Counted from the stretch's first letter, positions 1 through 9,481 are shown. The stretch: DNA of 64,000 nt from Thiomicrorhabdus sp. zzn3 (GCF_029767755.1 NZ_JARUQS010000002.1:310808-374807); one strand, 5' to 3'. The notes: generated from the letters alone by a model not told the origin. Program-made: numbers and translations.

Positions 1-1
1 T

Positions 2-415
2 GAAGATATGGACGGAGACTATGCTGATGCCAGTGTGACTGTCAATCTTTATGGAGGTGATGAAGAGGTTGGGTTTGTCTATGAAGGCACGGACGATACC
101 CAGGATGTATTCGATATGGACGGTATTGGTACAGATGTTACGATTACTAACTATGACATTGCGGATGATGTTTTGGAGGTTTCAGATGTGATTGAAGATA
201 CCGATGAAGAAGTCGCTGTGAATACATTAAATGAATACCTCGAATTTACTGCGGTAGACAGTGATGGAGACGGTAATGTTGATGACACTCAAATTGATAT
301 TGCCTCCAAAGGCGAGTCTGATGCGACCAGTGAGATCACCACAATTTACATTCAAGACCAAGTGCTGGATGAGGACGATCTTGATGACATGAATGTTGAT
401 TATCAGGATAAGTAA
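2..415 (+). CDS. C-terminal end of a probable type I-secreted RTX-like adhesin (5' partial)
   Basis: The reading frame is open to the left edge, so only the last ~138 residues of a larger protein are present. They are very acidic, rich in Asp, Glu, Thr and Val, with almost no Lys and no Cys. The arrangement (VTITNYDIADDVLEVSD, then YLEFTAVDSDGDGNVDDTQI, then EITTIYIQDQ) resembles the C-terminal secretion-target domain of large repeat adhesins exported by TolC-type type I systems. That domain typically reads as ITDF..EDVLDLSDLL, a Y-L-x-F strand, a D-rich loop and a final beta strand. A strong terminator follows the stop. Export and adhesion are inferred from this likeness. It could instead be the end of another acidic surface protein. 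Confidence 0.6.
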   Translation, partial: EDMDGDYADASVTVNLYGGDEEVGFVYEGTDDTQDVFDMDGIGTDVTITNYDIADDVLEVSDVIEDTDEEVAVNTLNEYLEFTAVDSDGDGNVDDTQIDIASKGESDATSEITTIYIQDQVLDEDDLDDMNVDYQDK

Positions 416-438
416 TCAAAAACTGAGCTTAAGTAATT

Positions 439-466
439 AAAAGCGCCTTTTTAGGCGCTTTTTTAT
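439..466 (+). terminator. Rho-independent terminator after the adhesin gene
   Basis: A stem AAAAGCGCCT / AGGCGCTTTT with a T4 loop is followed by a run of T. It starts 24 nt after the stop of the acidic surface-protein gene. The A run on the left would let it work in both directions. Confidence 0.85.
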
Positions 467-493
467 GTTTGTTCAAGTGAATCCTAAAAACTT

Positions 494-505
494 AACAGGC
501 CTGTT
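494..505. repeat. CAGGCCTG iterated palindrome, intergenic copy
   Basis: A perfect 12-bp palindrome AACAGGCCTGTT. Read on the minus strand it continues as TTAAGTTT, close to the TTSARTTT flank of other copies in the window. Confidence 0.7.
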
Positions 506-605
506 GGGGTTGTTTTGAATGTGATGCGTCAACACGATATAGAGATATAATAATTTTCTTATTGTCCGATCAGTAATTTTCATTGTTTTTCTAAATGGAT
601 TATGA

Positions 606-627
606 GAATAATGATTTTTCATTATTC
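606..627. promoter_or_regulatory. Perfect inverted repeat upstream of apt
   Basis: GAATAATGA and TCATTATTC are perfectly complementary arms separated by TTTT, centred about 50 nt before the apt start. It could be an operator or a weak RNA hairpin. The AT-rich, ATAATGA-type arms recall Fur sites, but the spacing does not fit the usual 19-bp box, so no regulator is assigned. Confidence 0.35.
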
Positions 628-668
628 AGGTCGTAAAAAAATCTGATTAATTAAGGAAGCCTTTACCT

Positions 669-1187
669 ATGTCTCAACACCCTTTGGCACAATATCTGGA
701 CTCAGTCCCCGATTTTCCAAAACCGGGCATTATTTTCAGTGATATTTCCCCGCTATTAAAAAGCCATTTTGTCGAAACCATTGACGCAATGAGTGCCCTC
801 TTTAGCGAAGAAGAGTGGCAAAACATTGATTGTTTGGCCGGTATTGAGTCGCGCGGCTTTATTTTTGCCTCGGCTTTGGCCTATAAGCATAACAAGGGAT
901 TTATTAAAGTACGCAAGCCTGGAAAGTTGCCCAATGTTTGCGCATCGGTGGATTACGGTCTGGAGTACGGTTCCGATACCTTGGAAATGCAGAAAGGGGA
1001 TGGTAGCCGAATTGTGTTACTGGATGACCTGATTGCCACCGGCGGTTCTATGGGGGCCGCAGCGGAGCTGTGCGAAAAAGTGGGCTATGAGGTAGTGGGC
1101 ACGGCTTGTTTAATTGATCTGGCGGCGCTCAACAGCTTTACCTATAAAGGCGAAAAAGTACGTTCGGTGATTCAATTAGCCGATTAA
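669..1187 (+). CDS. apt: adenine phosphoribosyltransferase
   Basis: Purine salvage enzyme of the cytoplasm that makes AMP and pyrophosphate from adenine and PRPP. The 172-residue length is normal. The N-terminal part has the FPKPGIIFSDISPLL block and the AGIESRGFIF block. The PRPP-binding loop VLLDDLIATGGS lies at residues ~116-127. An AAGGAAG ribosome-binding site sits about 9 nt before the ATG. The gene stands alone between the adhesin terminator and a GGDEF gene 77 nt downstream. Its own promoter is probably in the AT-rich 250 bp upstream, which also holds an inverted repeat. Confidence 0.96.
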   Translation: MSQHPLAQYLDSVPDFPKPGIIFSDISPLLKSHFVETIDAMSALFSEEEWQNIDCLAGIESRGFIFASALAYKHNKGFIKVRKPGKLPNVCASVDYGLEYGSDTLEMQKGDGSRIVLLDDLIATGGSMGAAAELCEKVGYEVVGTACLIDLAALNSFTYKGEKVRSVIQLAD

Positions 1188-1264
1188 GTTGCAATGGCGT
1201 AGCTCGTACTGGTTGATAATGCGTTTTTACATATAAACACGGCAACTCACAAGGGATGTGAACG

Positions 1265-2665
1265 ATGCATATGCCTCGAATTACCCGAAAAATTTTTACC
1301 GATCAGTTTATCTGGATGGTTACGCTTGGCCTGACGGTCGGCTTTATTTTTCCACCATTTATGATTTTGCTCGGCGTGCCCGAGGCGAATGTGATGACGC
1401 CTCTGTTTTACAGTGCTTCGCTACTGGCCGGTTTTTTTATGGGCGTGATGAACTTCGGCCTGGTGCACTTTGTCGTGAGACCCCACCTCAAAGAGTTGGC
1501 TGAACGTATGAAGCTGATAAAGAGCACAGTCAACGATAAAACCTATCAAGAATCGGACGTGCACTGTATGGGCGACAGCTGCTTTATCGAAGCCACTTCC
1601 GATGATGAATTTGGTGATAGTGCGCGCGCTTTTAATGAGATGGTCCAAGCGTTGCAAAGTGCACATGAAGTGGAATACGTCTATACCAGTTTCTCGAAAG
1701 CACTCTCCTCTAACCTGGAATTGGACGGTTTGGCTAAAGAGGCGATTCACATGCTGATAGAGCATACCGTGTGCAGTGCAGGGGGCTTGTATATCGAATA
1801 TGAAGGCGATATGAAGCTGGTTTACGCTCAGGGAATTGTCAATGCGGATCAGCTTGCCGGTCACGAACTGTTGCATCAAGCCATGAATGATACGTCGATC
1901 GAGAGAATTACCCTGCCGGAAAATATCCAAGTAGACGGTCTGCTGACACGTTTTCGCCCACAAGAGATTGTGATTGTGCCGATTCTGTTCAAACAGCGTC
2001 ATTTGGGTGTGTTTGTTCTCGCGTCTCCGGTGCATATTAATGAACAATCGGTAGGCATGATTAATATGTTCCGTCAGGGAATGGGCTTGGCGCTGAATAA
2101 TGCGATCGCCCATGAAAGCTTGCAGCGTCTCGCGGCCCTTGACAGTCTCACCAATATTTATAATCGTCGCTTTGGTCTGAAACGCCTTAAGGAAGAGTTT
2201 AAGCGCATTCAGCGTAACGATTCTCCTCTGGGCGTGATTATGATTGATATCGATCACTTCAAGCGCATTAATGATACCTATGGCCATTTGGTCGGTGATA
2301 AGGCGATTGTCAGTGTTTCCAAGAGCATCTTGGATACCTTGCGTGAAGGCGATGTACTGGCGCGCTACGGTGGGGAAGAGTTTATGGTGATTCTGCCAGG
2401 TGCTTCCGAACAAAACTGTTGGAATGCCGCAGAGCGTATTCGTCGTTTGGTTGAAGACCTGAGCTTAAGAATTAATGACCAAGAGATCAAGTTTACCGTC
2501 AGTTTGGGCTATGTTTCCTATCCTCAAATTGAAGTAGAAGATGAAATGGCTCTGTTGCATCACGCTGATCAGGCGCTTTATCAGGCTAAAGAGACGGGGC
2601 GCAACCGCATTGTCGCCTATTCAGATTTAAGCATTGACGAGAGTGCACAAAAACAGATCGCGTAA
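1265..2665 (+). CDS. membrane diguanylate cyclase (2 TM, HAMP-like, GAF, GGDEF)
   Basis: Predicted to make c-di-GMP from two GTP. Two membrane segments at ~14-36 and ~47-69 are joined by a very short loop. A HAMP-like linker follows, and it contains an unusual CMGDSC pair of cysteines near residues 101-106. A GAF-like region spans ~140-285 and a GGDEF domain ~290-450. The catalytic site reads YGGEEF (GGEEF at ~369), the metal and substrate region IDIDHFKRINDTYGH is intact, and an RxxD inhibitory site (REGD) stands five residues before GGEEF. The enzyme therefore looks active and product-inhibited. An AAGGG site precedes the ATG, and a terminator follows. The signal sensed is unknown. Confidence 0.9.
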   Translation: MHMPRITRKIFTDQFIWMVTLGLTVGFIFPPFMILLGVPEANVMTPLFYSASLLAGFFMGVMNFGLVHFVVRPHLKELAERMKLIKSTVNDKTYQESDVHCMGDSCFIEATSDDEFGDSARAFNEMVQALQSAHEVEYVYTSFSKALSSNLELDGLAKEAIHMLIEHTVCSAGGLYIEYEGDMKLVYAQGIVNADQLAGHELLHQAMNDTSIERITLPENIQVDGLLTRFRPQEIVIVPILFKQRHLGVFVLASPVHINEQSVGMINMFRQGMGLALNNAIAHESLQRLAALDSLTNIYNRRFGLKRLKEEFKRIQRNDSPLGVIMIDIDHFKRINDTYGHLVGDKAIVSVSKSILDTLREGDVLARYGGEEFMVILPGASEQNCWNAAERIRRLVEDLSLRINDQEIKFTVSLGYVSYPQIEVEDEMALLHHADQALYQAKETGRNRIVAYSDLSIDESAQKQIA

Positions 2666-2686
2666 TCGCCGTCTTTCAGATATAAA

Positions 2687-2727
2687 AAAACCGCCCGATG
2701 AATTTATCTCATCGGCGGTTTTTTTAT
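2687..2727 (+). terminator. Rho-independent terminator after the diguanylate cyclase
   Basis: ACCGCCCGATGA pairs with TCATCGGCGGT with one bulged C and a 7-nt loop, flanked by A7 and T7 runs. It can serve both this gene and the convergent argH. Confidence 0.85.
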
Positions 2728-2742
2728 TTTGCAGACTTTTAA

Positions 2743-2778
2743 AAACTCAACAGGCCTCCTACCAGGCCTGTTGAGTTT
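2743..2778. repeat. Inverted pair of the CAGGCCTG element between convergent genes
   Basis: Arms AAACTCAACAGGCCT and AGGCCTGTTGAGTTT are perfectly complementary over 15 bp around a 6-nt loop. Two facing copies of the directional element form one long hairpin just past the argH stop. It has no T run, but it is placed as a terminator-like structure for the minus-strand argH transcript. Confidence 0.8.
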
Positions 2779-2782
2779 AAGT

Positions 2783-4180
2783 TTACAGTTCGTTAAGCCA
2801 GTTACGCGCACGTTGTACCGCCGCACGTACCTGAACGGGGGCAGTGCCGCCTAGATGATTACGTGCTGCAACTGAACCTTCAAGCGTCAGTACCTCAAAC
2901 ACATCCTCTTCAATTTTGTCGCAGAAGTCCTGTAAGGTTTGCAGAGACATTTCGGACAGATCTTGACCGCTTTGAATACCGTGCGCGACGGCTAAGCCGA
3001 CCACTTCGTGAGAATCACGGAATGGCAGGCCTTTCCCTACCAGGTAATCGGCTAGGTCGGTGGCGGTCGAGAAGCCGCGTTTCGCCGCTTCATAGGTCAT
3101 CTCACGCTTGACGATCATGGCCGGAACCATGTCGGCAAAGGCACGCAAACACCCTTTTACCGTATCTACGGTGTCAAACAGCGGTTCCTTGTCTTCCTGG
3201 TTGTCTTTGTTGTAGGCCAACGGCTGTGATTTCATTAACGTCAGCAGGCTCATCAAATGGCCATAAACGCGCCCACTTTTGCCGCGCACCAGTTCCGGTA
3301 CATCGGGGTTTTTCTTTTGTGGCATGATGGATGATCCGGTACAGAAGCGGTCTGGTAAATCAATGAACTGGAACTGTGCCGAAGACCACAGTACTAACTC
3401 TTCCGAGAAGCGTGACAGGTGCATCAACAGCGTTGCCGCAAAGCCGGTGAATTCGATGGCAAAGTCACGGTCGGAAACGCCATCCAAGGAGTTTTCACTG
3501 ATGCGATCGAAGCCAAGCAGCTCCGCCGTATAGGTGCGGTCAATCGGATAGGTTGTGCCGGCCAGCGCCGCAGAACCCAAAGGCATGGTGTTAACGCGTT
3601 TGCGGCAATCCTGCAGGCGCTCTACGTCGCGTTTCAGCATTTCAAACCACGCGAGCATGTGATGGCCAAAAGTCACCGGTTGTGCGGTTTGTAGATGAGT
3701 AAAACCAGGCATGATCGTATCTGCTTCGCGTTCTGCCAATTCCACCAGCCCACTTTGCAAACGCTTGAGCTCTGGCAGGATCACGTCAATCTCATCACGC
3801 AGATAGAGGCGAATATCGGTGGCGACCTGATCGTTTCGCGAACGACCGGTATGCAGTTTTTTGCCGGTAATGCCGATCAAGTCGGTCAGGCGTGATTCGA
3901 TATTCATGTGAATATCTTCCTGCTTGATGGACCATTCGACCTTGCCCACTTCGATATCCGCTTGAATTTGCGTTAGCCCTTGGATAATGTCGTTCAGTTC
4001 TTGCTCATTTAAAATGCCCGCTTTGGTGAGCATTTTGGCATGCGCGATCGAGCCTTGAATGTCCTGTTTATACATACGCTGATCGAACTGGATCGAAGCG
4101 GTAAACTCTTCTACAAAGGCGTCGGTGGACTCGCTAAAACGTGCGCTGGAAAGTTTTTCCTGGTTATGTTGATTGCTCAT
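2783..4180 (-). CDS. argH: argininosuccinate lyase
   Basis: Last step of arginine synthesis: argininosuccinate to arginine and fumarate. It is a cytoplasmic homotetramer of the fumarase/aspartase superfamily. The 465 residues match the family. The signature [12 protein letters not shown] with the flexible catalytic-serine loop is present, as are [12 protein letters not shown] and the [13 protein letters not shown] region with its conserved His. A thioredoxin-fold gene lies 41 nt upstream on the same strand and may be co-transcribed. The argH-hemC-hemD neighbourhood is also found in pseudomonads and other gammaproteobacteria. Confidence 0.97.
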   Translation of the reverse strand: MSNQHNQEKLSSARFSESTDAFVEEFTASIQFDQRMYKQDIQGSIAHAKMLTKAGILNEQELNDIIQGLTQIQADIEVGKVEWSIKQEDIHMNIESRLTDLIGITGKKLHTGRSRNDQVATDIRLYLRDEIDVILPELKRLQSGLVELAEREADTIMPGFTHLQTAQPVTFGHHMLAWFEMLKRDVERLQDCRKRVNTMPLGSAALAGTTYPIDRTYTAELLGFDRISENSLDGVSDRDFAIEFTGFAATLLMHLSRFSEELVLWSSAQFQFIDLPDRFCTGSSIMPQKKNPDVPELVRGKSGRVYGHLMSLLTLMKSQPLAYNKDNQEDKEPLFDTVDTVKGCLRAFADMVPAMIVKREMTYEAAKRGFSTATDLADYLVGKGLPFRDSHEVVGLAVAHGIQSGQDLSEMSLQTLQDFCDKIEEDVFEVLTLEGSVAARNHLGGTAPVQVRAAVQRARNWLNEL

Positions 4181-4221
4181 ACATCTCTCAACTGTGTTTG
4201 TTCAATTTTGGCCCTCCGCCG

Positions 4222-4827
4222 TCACTCCGAGGGAAGCAGGCCCTGTTGTTCATAAAGTTCCGGTGTGGCGGGCAGGCGAAATGGCGTGCCCATTTTTTCA
4301 TAAGCCATGTTCAGGTTACGGTGGATCAATCCGGCATACAGCTCGATATTTGAGATACCGACAATTCTTGGTGCCACTTCACGTCCGTTGCCATCGATGA
4401 AAATGACGGTGGGCGTCAGATCAGCATTCAACTGATAGGCCCATTGCGATTTTTTAATCGGTTTGCCATCGAATCCTGGAATCAATGCCTGCTCGTCCAC
4501 ACCGACATGACGCATTAATACGGCTTTACCGTCATAATTCGGGTTCATGGCCATGGGGTTTAAAACCGCTTCGTTCAGCAGACCGCAGAATTCACACCAC
4601 TCAGCGCCAAACATCAGCATAATCGGCAGCCCTGTTTGGTGTGACTGTTGTGCCAGCAACTGCAAATTTTGCAGCTCTTTAAATGCGCCGCTATGAGCTC
4701 CTGGCTTGCCGCTTTGTGCCCAGGAGGGTGAACTCACGGTGGCCAGTGTCAAAACCAAAAAACAGGCTAAAGTCTGTAAATGTGACCACACACGATTTTG
4801 TCTGTATTGGCTTTGTGAATGTTTCAT
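4222..4827 (-). CDS. exported thioredoxin-fold protein, SoxW-like
   Basis: About 201 residues from the chosen ATG (GGAAA site 6-8 nt upstream; the ATG 24 nt further out lacks one). A hydrophobic segment ending in SPSWA-Q is a signal peptide or anchor. The thioredoxin-like domain carries the redox pair in GAEWCEFCGLL, then a cis-Pro loop LTPTVIFID, and ends in a G-x-SNIELYAGL helix. This pattern resembles periplasmic SoxW/DsbC-like thioredoxins that reduce disulfides in Sox or cytochrome c maturation systems. A sulfur-oxidation role is only an inference from the soxCD elsewhere in the window. It precedes argH on the same strand and is divergent from hemC. Confidence 0.7.
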   Translation of the reverse strand: MKHSQSQYRQNRVWSHLQTLACFLVLTLATVSSPSWAQSGKPGAHSGAFKELQNLQLLAQQSHQTGLPIMLMFGAEWCEFCGLLNEAVLNPMAMNPNYDGKAVLMRHVGVDEQALIPGFDGKPIKKSQWAYQLNADLTPTVIFIDGNGREVAPRIVGISNIELYAGLIHRNLNMAYEKMGTPFRLPATPELYEQQGLLPSE

Positions 4828-4981
4828 GGTCGTTTCCCGAGCATAACTCAAATCTTAAGCGCTTATTTTAACTAAAACTTTAAGTCGGTTTTCAGTAAAA
4901 TGGCCCAATCGTCGGGGCTAAATAGCCGAAACCCGTAATCACCGGCACAGCGGTCGGTGAGTAAACCAATTGGATGGATGA

Positions 4982-5917
4982 ATGAAAAAGACCTTACGAA
5001 TCGCAACTCGCAAAAGCCCGTTGGCCATGTGGCAGGCCGAATTTGTCAAAGCGGAACTGGAAAAAGCACATCCAGGACTGGAAATCGAGCTGTTGCCAAT
5101 GTCGACCAAGGGCGACAAGATTCTGGATGTGCCTTTGGCAAAAATTGGCGGGAAAGGGTTATTCACCAAAGAGTTGGAAGATCGCATGATGGCGGGAGAA
5201 GCCGACATTGCGGTGCACTCCATGAAGGACGTGCCGATGGTGTTGCCGGAAGGATTCGCTTTGGGTGCGATTTTAGAGCGTCATTCTCCCACCGATGCAT
5301 TTGTTTCCAACCAGTACGCCTCTTTTGATGAGCTGCCACGAGGTGCGATTCTGGGAACCTCCAGTTTGCGCCGTAAAGCGCAGTTGATGGCGCAACGTCC
5401 CGACTTGGATGTGCGCGATCTGCGCGGTAATGTCGGTACCCGACTGGGCAAGTTGGATGCCGGAGAATATGATGCGATTGTATTGGCCACGTCCGGTTTG
5501 CAGCGCTTGAAGCTGGATGACCGTATCCGTCACGAGCTGAATCCTGAGGTGTGTTTGCCGGCGGTAACGCAAGGCACTTTGGGTATCGAATACTTCTCTG
5601 AAGACGCCGAAACCTTGGAAATCATCAAGGTATTGAATCACCCGCAAACCGAAATCCGCACCCGTGCCGAGCGCGCCATGAACCACCGCCTTGAAGGAGG
5701 CTGCCAGGTACCAATCGGCGTGTTTGCCGAACTGGATGGTGATCATCTGAGTATGCGTGGTATTGTCGGTACACTCGATGGATCAACCATTTTACAGGCC
5801 TCTATTGACGGACCGAGCAACCAGGCGGAAGCCTTAGGCGTCGCCTTGGCAGAAGATTTGTTGGCTCAAGGCGCGCAGAAGATTCTCGATGAGGTGTATT
5901 CGGCCGAGCAACGCTGA
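4982..5917 (+). CDS. hemC: porphobilinogen deaminase (hydroxymethylbilane synthase)
   Basis: Polymerises four porphobilinogens to hydroxymethylbilane. The 311 residues are normal. [10 protein letters not shown] at the N-terminus and the dipyrromethane-attachment site EGGCQVPIG (Cys241, equivalent to E. coli Cys242) are intact, as are the Arg-rich [11 protein letters not shown] and LRGNVGTRL substrate-binding stretches. It is the first gene of a hemC-hemD-hemX-hemY run. The start is the ATG preceded by GGATGG. The next gene begins 21 nt after the stop if the TTG start given for hemD is right. Confidence 0.97.
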   Translation: MKKTLRIATRKSPLAMWQAEFVKAELEKAHPGLEIELLPMSTKGDKILDVPLAKIGGKGLFTKELEDRMMAGEADIAVHSMKDVPMVLPEGFALGAILERHSPTDAFVSNQYASFDELPRGAILGTSSLRRKAQLMAQRPDLDVRDLRGNVGTRLGKLDAGEYDAIVLATSGLQRLKLDDRIRHELNPEVCLPAVTQGTLGIEYFSEDAETLEIIKVLNHPQTEIRTRAERAMNHRLEGGCQVPIGVFAELDGDHLSMRGIVGTLDGSTILQASIDGPSNQAEALGVALAEDLLAQGAQKILDEVYSAEQR

Positions 5918-5938
5918 TCGGTTTTGGGAGATTTTCCT

Positions 5939-6757
5939 TTGCTTCAGTTTACTTTGCTCAATACCCGGCCGGAACAGCAATCAGCCGGGCTGCAGCACAA
6001 GCTGCAAGCGGCTGGCGGACGGGGAATAGTATGTCCGACACTGGAAATCGTGCCGGTCGATTTGCCTGAAGCAAAGCGTGGTGAGATCGCTGGCTACAAT
6101 AAGATTATCTTTATCAGCGCTAATGCGGTCAGGCGCTTTGCAGAAGAAGGTTTGGATGCAGAGCTGTCCCAGCCGAGCGAATCTTCTGTGAAAGCGCCCG
6201 GTTTGTTTGCCATCGGTCAGGCCACCGTAAAGGCCGGCAAACCGTTGAGATTGAATCTGCAAACCGCCGAAGGCGCTCGGTTTGACAGTGAAGCCTTGTT
6301 GGCGCGAGCGGATTTGCAGTCTCTTCAAGGGCAACATGTTCTGATTGTTAAAGGCGAGGGCGGTCGTGATAAACTGCAATCAGAGCTTGAACAGCGTGGT
6401 GCTCAGGTTGAGAATCTGATTCTCTATCGCCGTCAAGCCAAAGCGTTGTGTATGGATGTCTGGCCCACGTTCTTACAAGCGCCAAATCCTTTAGTGCTGG
6501 CGACCAGTTCTGCAAGCTTAACGGCATTGTTGAACGCAGTAGAACAGGCCGAGCGAACGGCACAGAGCAAAGGGCATGAAACGAAACAGGCCTGGTCAGA
6601 TTGGCTGAAAGCACAAACCTTAATTGTGTTTAGCGAACGTATTCGCGAGACTGCGGACCAGCAAGGTTGGAAAGGCGCGATCTCAGTGGTTGACACTCAG
6701 AGTGACGAAGGAATTGTGCAAACCATACAGGGTATTTTAAGGAAGAATTCGGTATGA
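5939..6757 (+). CDS. hemD: uroporphyrinogen-III synthase
   Basis: Closes and inverts hydroxymethylbilane to uroporphyrinogen III. It is a poorly conserved family, recognised here by the N-terminal LLNTRPEQQ, the ISANAVRRF block, a VLIVKGEGGRDKL hinge and its place between hemC and hemX. No ATG suits the start. I chose TTG at 5939, which has GGGAG 8 nt upstream. A TTG at 5924 would lie upstream of that site. The stop overlaps the hemX start by 4 bp (ATGA), implying translational coupling. Confidence 0.92.
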   Translation: MLQFTLLNTRPEQQSAGLQHKLQAAGGRGIVCPTLEIVPVDLPEAKRGEIAGYNKIIFISANAVRRFAEEGLDAELSQPSESSVKAPGLFAIGQATVKAGKPLRLNLQTAEGARFDSEALLARADLQSLQGQHVLIVKGEGGRDKLQSELEQRGAQVENLILYRRQAKALCMDVWPTFLQAPNPLVLATSSASLTALLNAVEQAERTAQSKGHETKQAWSDWLKAQTLIVFSERIRETADQQGWKGAISVVDTQSDEGIVQTIQGILRKNSV

Positions 6758-8193
6758 CAGAACCGGTGACCCCCAAAGCGGAACGCCGCGTGATTGATGG
6801 AGAGGTGGTGGACAACTCGGCCACCGAAACCGTTGAGAAAGAAAATGAACCGTCAATGAAACGGCGAGCGGATCAGAGTGCTCGAGCCTCAACAGAGGAA
6901 GCACGAGGCAGTGCCTTTTCACGCAACCGCCAGGCGGCCTCTGAAGAAGCATCGAATTCATCAGGCCGGTTAAGTCTGTTCTTTGACGGCAGCGGCAAAA
7001 GGGTGCTATTTAAAACCGTTCTATGGGGCGGTTCGCTGGCGGTGATTGTACTGACTTTGATTTACACTCGCCCGGATCAGGACTGGCAAATCGAGCACAT
7101 CAACCGCCTGCAAAGTCAGGTCGCCCAACTGCATGAAACCAATCAGCTTTTGGTGGCAAAGATCGAGCAGCAGCAGAAGATGGTCGATGAAAAAGTGGCC
7201 GAACTGCTGGCTCGACCTGAAAATCAACCTGTCGTTAGCCAAGCCGATTTGGAGGCCTTGCAACACACGATCGATCAAAAGCTGGAAGCCATGAAAGTGC
7301 AGCGCGAAGCATTGCAGCAACAGCTGCAAACCTTGAGTGAGCAAGCGCAAACGCAGTGGCAAAAACTTTCTGATGAAGCCGGTAAACGGCTGCAGCCGAG
7401 TGAGGAAGATGTCCTAGCGTTACAGCAGTTCGAACAAAAAGTGCAAACCCAGTTAAGTGAAATGGGAGATGCACTGTCAAAGCTGTTTGAATTCCGTGAT
7501 CAGGAGTTGCAACAGCAGCCTGCTGACCCTGCAGCGTCGCAGATAACACCTAAATTGACTTCAATCCAGCTGCAAAAGTGGATGCTGGAGATCAATGCCC
7601 AATGGTTATTACAACGCAACCCCCTGCAAACCCAGCAGCAGTTGTTGGCGCTCGAACAAGCATTGCCGATGAGTGAGTTGGAGCATCAGACCGAGGTGGC
7701 GCGTAAAATCGGTCAGGATCTACAAACCCTGGACGGTTACGCTCAATACCGGCAGCAGGCGCGCGCGCAGCATCAGCAGTGGGTTGCAGAGTTAAAACAA
7801 CTCGCCGCATCACTCCCGAAAAAAGAGATTACGCAATCCGAGCAATCGCAAGAGGCTGGGCTCGCGCCAGCCTCGGCGGTCGATCAATTTCTACATAGAC
7901 TGAGCGGTTTGGTCTCACTGAAAAAACGTGAAGAGGCCGAGAGCCTTGGGGAAGTGGAATCGTTACTGCAACACGATGTGCTGTTGCAGCGCCTGAATCT
8001 GCTGATAGAACGGGTGCAGTGGGCGCTGATGATTGAATCCAAAACGGATCTGATCGACGCGTGCGATGCCTTACAGGCGTTTGTAACCCAATCCTTTTCC
8101 GCTCAAGCAGACGAATTTGGGACAATTTTAAAGCAGGTTCGCAGTGCACGCTTATTGCAACCTCAGCCTTTGGCCATTATTCAGGGTCGTTAA
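6754..8193 (+). CDS. hemX: HemX-like membrane protein of the haem operon
   Basis: A 479-residue single-pass inner membrane protein. It has a charged cytoplasmic N-terminus of ~80 residues, a membrane segment at ~84-105, a long Gln-rich coiled coil at ~112-240 and a conserved C-terminal domain with ALEQALPMSELEHQTEVARKI. HemX was once called a uroporphyrin-III methyltransferase but lacks that catalytic fold. It is thought to scaffold haem-synthesis enzymes. The N-terminal extension and coiled coil make it longer than the E. coli protein (~390). It overlaps hemD by 4 bp. A CAGGCCTG copy lies just after it. Confidence 0.9.
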   Translation: MTEPVTPKAERRVIDGEVVDNSATETVEKENEPSMKRRADQSARASTEEARGSAFSRNRQAASEEASNSSGRLSLFFDGSGKRVLFKTVLWGGSLAVIVLTLIYTRPDQDWQIEHINRLQSQVAQLHETNQLLVAKIEQQQKMVDEKVAELLARPENQPVVSQADLEALQHTIDQKLEAMKVQREALQQQLQTLSEQAQTQWQKLSDEAGKRLQPSEEDVLALQQFEQKVQTQLSEMGDALSKLFEFRDQELQQQPADPAASQITPKLTSIQLQKWMLEINAQWLLQRNPLQTQQQLLALEQALPMSELEHQTEVARKIGQDLQTLDGYAQYRQQARAQHQQWVAELKQLAASLPKKEITQSEQSQEAGLAPASAVDQFLHRLSGLVSLKKREEAESLGEVESLLQHDVLLQRLNLLIERVQWALMIESKTDLIDACDALQAFVTQSFSAQADEFGTILKQVRSARLLQPQPLAIIQGR

Positions 8194-8204
8194 TCTTTTT
8201 GTGT

Positions 8205-8220
8205 CAGGCCTGTTGAGTTT
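8205..8220 (+). repeat. CAGGCCTG element with TTGAGTTT flank, hemX-hemY gap
   Basis: CAGGCCTG followed directly by TTGAGTTT, a full match to the directional element, in the 96-bp gap between hemX and hemY. Confidence 0.75.
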
Positions 8221-8289
8221 TTAATTTAGGTTTGCTGTACAGGGCGCGCAAACAGTCAAAAGCGCAGTGTTCGTACAGATAGGAGTTCA

Positions 8290-9468
8290 ATGAAACAAGT
8301 CATCATTTGGGCATTGGTGTTTGGATTAAGCACCGCGCTGGCAACCTTGGCGCTGTATGACAGCGGCCGTCTTTCGATGGTGTGGGGCGACTGGATTATT
8401 GAAACCAGTCTAAGCTTTGCACTGGCCGGTGGGGTGCTTGGCTTCTTGCTGGTTTATCTTCTGATGCGCCTCTTGATTACCTTATGGCAACTGCCCAAGC
8501 GTTTAAAGCATCGCAAACGCCTTAAACGCTATAGCAAAGCCGAAAATGCAATGGCAAAAGGCATGATTGCCCTGGAATACGGTGACTGGCATCGAGCGGA
8601 AAAGCAGTTGATCAAGAGCGCTAAACACAGTGAAGCGGGCTTGGTGCACTATCTGAGCGCAGCCAAAATGGCGGATAATCAACAGGCCTATGAGCGTCGT
8701 GATCAATATTTGGCGCAGGCGCGAGCCGAGTATCCCGAGGATTACGTGACCATTGGTCTGGTTGAAGCTCGTTTGCTGGGCGATCAGAAACCGGATGTGG
8801 CGCTGACGATTTTGGAAACGCTGCACCAGCAACATCCAAAACAGACGACGGTGCTGGCAGAGTACGCCCGACTGTTGCAGAGATTGAAGCTATGGGACAA
8901 GCTTGAAACGCTTTTACCTAAGCTTAAACGTAGCTCGGCGATAGACCGTGAACATTTTGCCGAACTGGAGGTGCAACTGTGGGCCGGCAAATTGGCGAGT
9001 GTGTCTCGAGAAGAAGAGCTGGATGCTCTGTGGCAGCAGTTAGATAATCGGCAGAAATTGAATCCCGATATTCTGAGTGAATACATTGAGCAGCGTTTGG
9101 GGTGGCAGCAGGAAGTCGGTTTAGCGGATTGGATCGAGAAAAGTCTGAAAAGGCAGTGGAATGATCGGCTGGTGTATCAATACGGTCGACTGACCTTGGG
9201 ACCGGCCTTCGAGCGCCTGAAAAAGGCGGAGCCGTGGGTGAAGAAACAGCCGGAAAACCCGGTTTTATTGCTGACTTTGGGACGTCTAGCTTGCCGTAGC
9301 CAAATGTGGGGGCTGGGTCAGAGTTATTTGAAAAAAAGCTTGAGCTTACGGCCTGAAATCGAGACTTTCCATGCCTTGGCGCAATGTTATGAGGCCGAAG
9401 GCGAAGAACGCCAAGCGGCGTTGACCTATAAAGAAGCGATTTTGCAGCTAGAGAAAAAGCAATCCTAA
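8290..9468 (+). CDS. hemY: HemY, TPR-containing inner membrane protein
   Basis: A 392-residue protein with two N-terminal membrane segments (~3-23 and ~38-63) separated by a short loop. A basic stretch KRLKHRKRLKRY follows, then helical TPR-like repeats to the end. This layout and the hemX-hemY adjacency define the proteobacterial HemY family, which is distinct from the protoporphyrinogen oxidase of the same name in Bacillus. It is believed to hold a haem-biosynthesis complex at the membrane. The function is little studied. An AGGAG site precedes the ATG. It ends 13 nt from the convergent sensor gene. Confidence 0.92.
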   Translation: MKQVIIWALVFGLSTALATLALYDSGRLSMVWGDWIIETSLSFALAGGVLGFLLVYLLMRLLITLWQLPKRLKHRKRLKRYSKAENAMAKGMIALEYGDWHRAEKQLIKSAKHSEAGLVHYLSAAKMADNQQAYERRDQYLAQARAEYPEDYVTIGLVEARLLGDQKPDVALTILETLHQQHPKQTTVLAEYARLLQRLKLWDKLETLLPKLKRSSAIDREHFAELEVQLWAGKLASVSREEELDALWQQLDNRQKLNPDILSEYIEQRLGWQQEVGLADWIEKSLKRQWNDRLVYQYGRLTLGPAFERLKKAEPWVKKQPENPVLLLTLGRLACRSQMWGLGQSYLKKSLSLRPEIETFHALAQCYEAEGEERQAALTYKEAILQLEKKQS

Positions 9469-9481
9469 GCGCTCTTCTAAA

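Noticed and set aside
1421-2413. A 330-codon minus-strand frame opposite the diguanylate cyclase
   Set aside because: The plus strand encodes a clear GGDEF protein with all motifs. The antisense product has no recognisable domain and no ribosome site.
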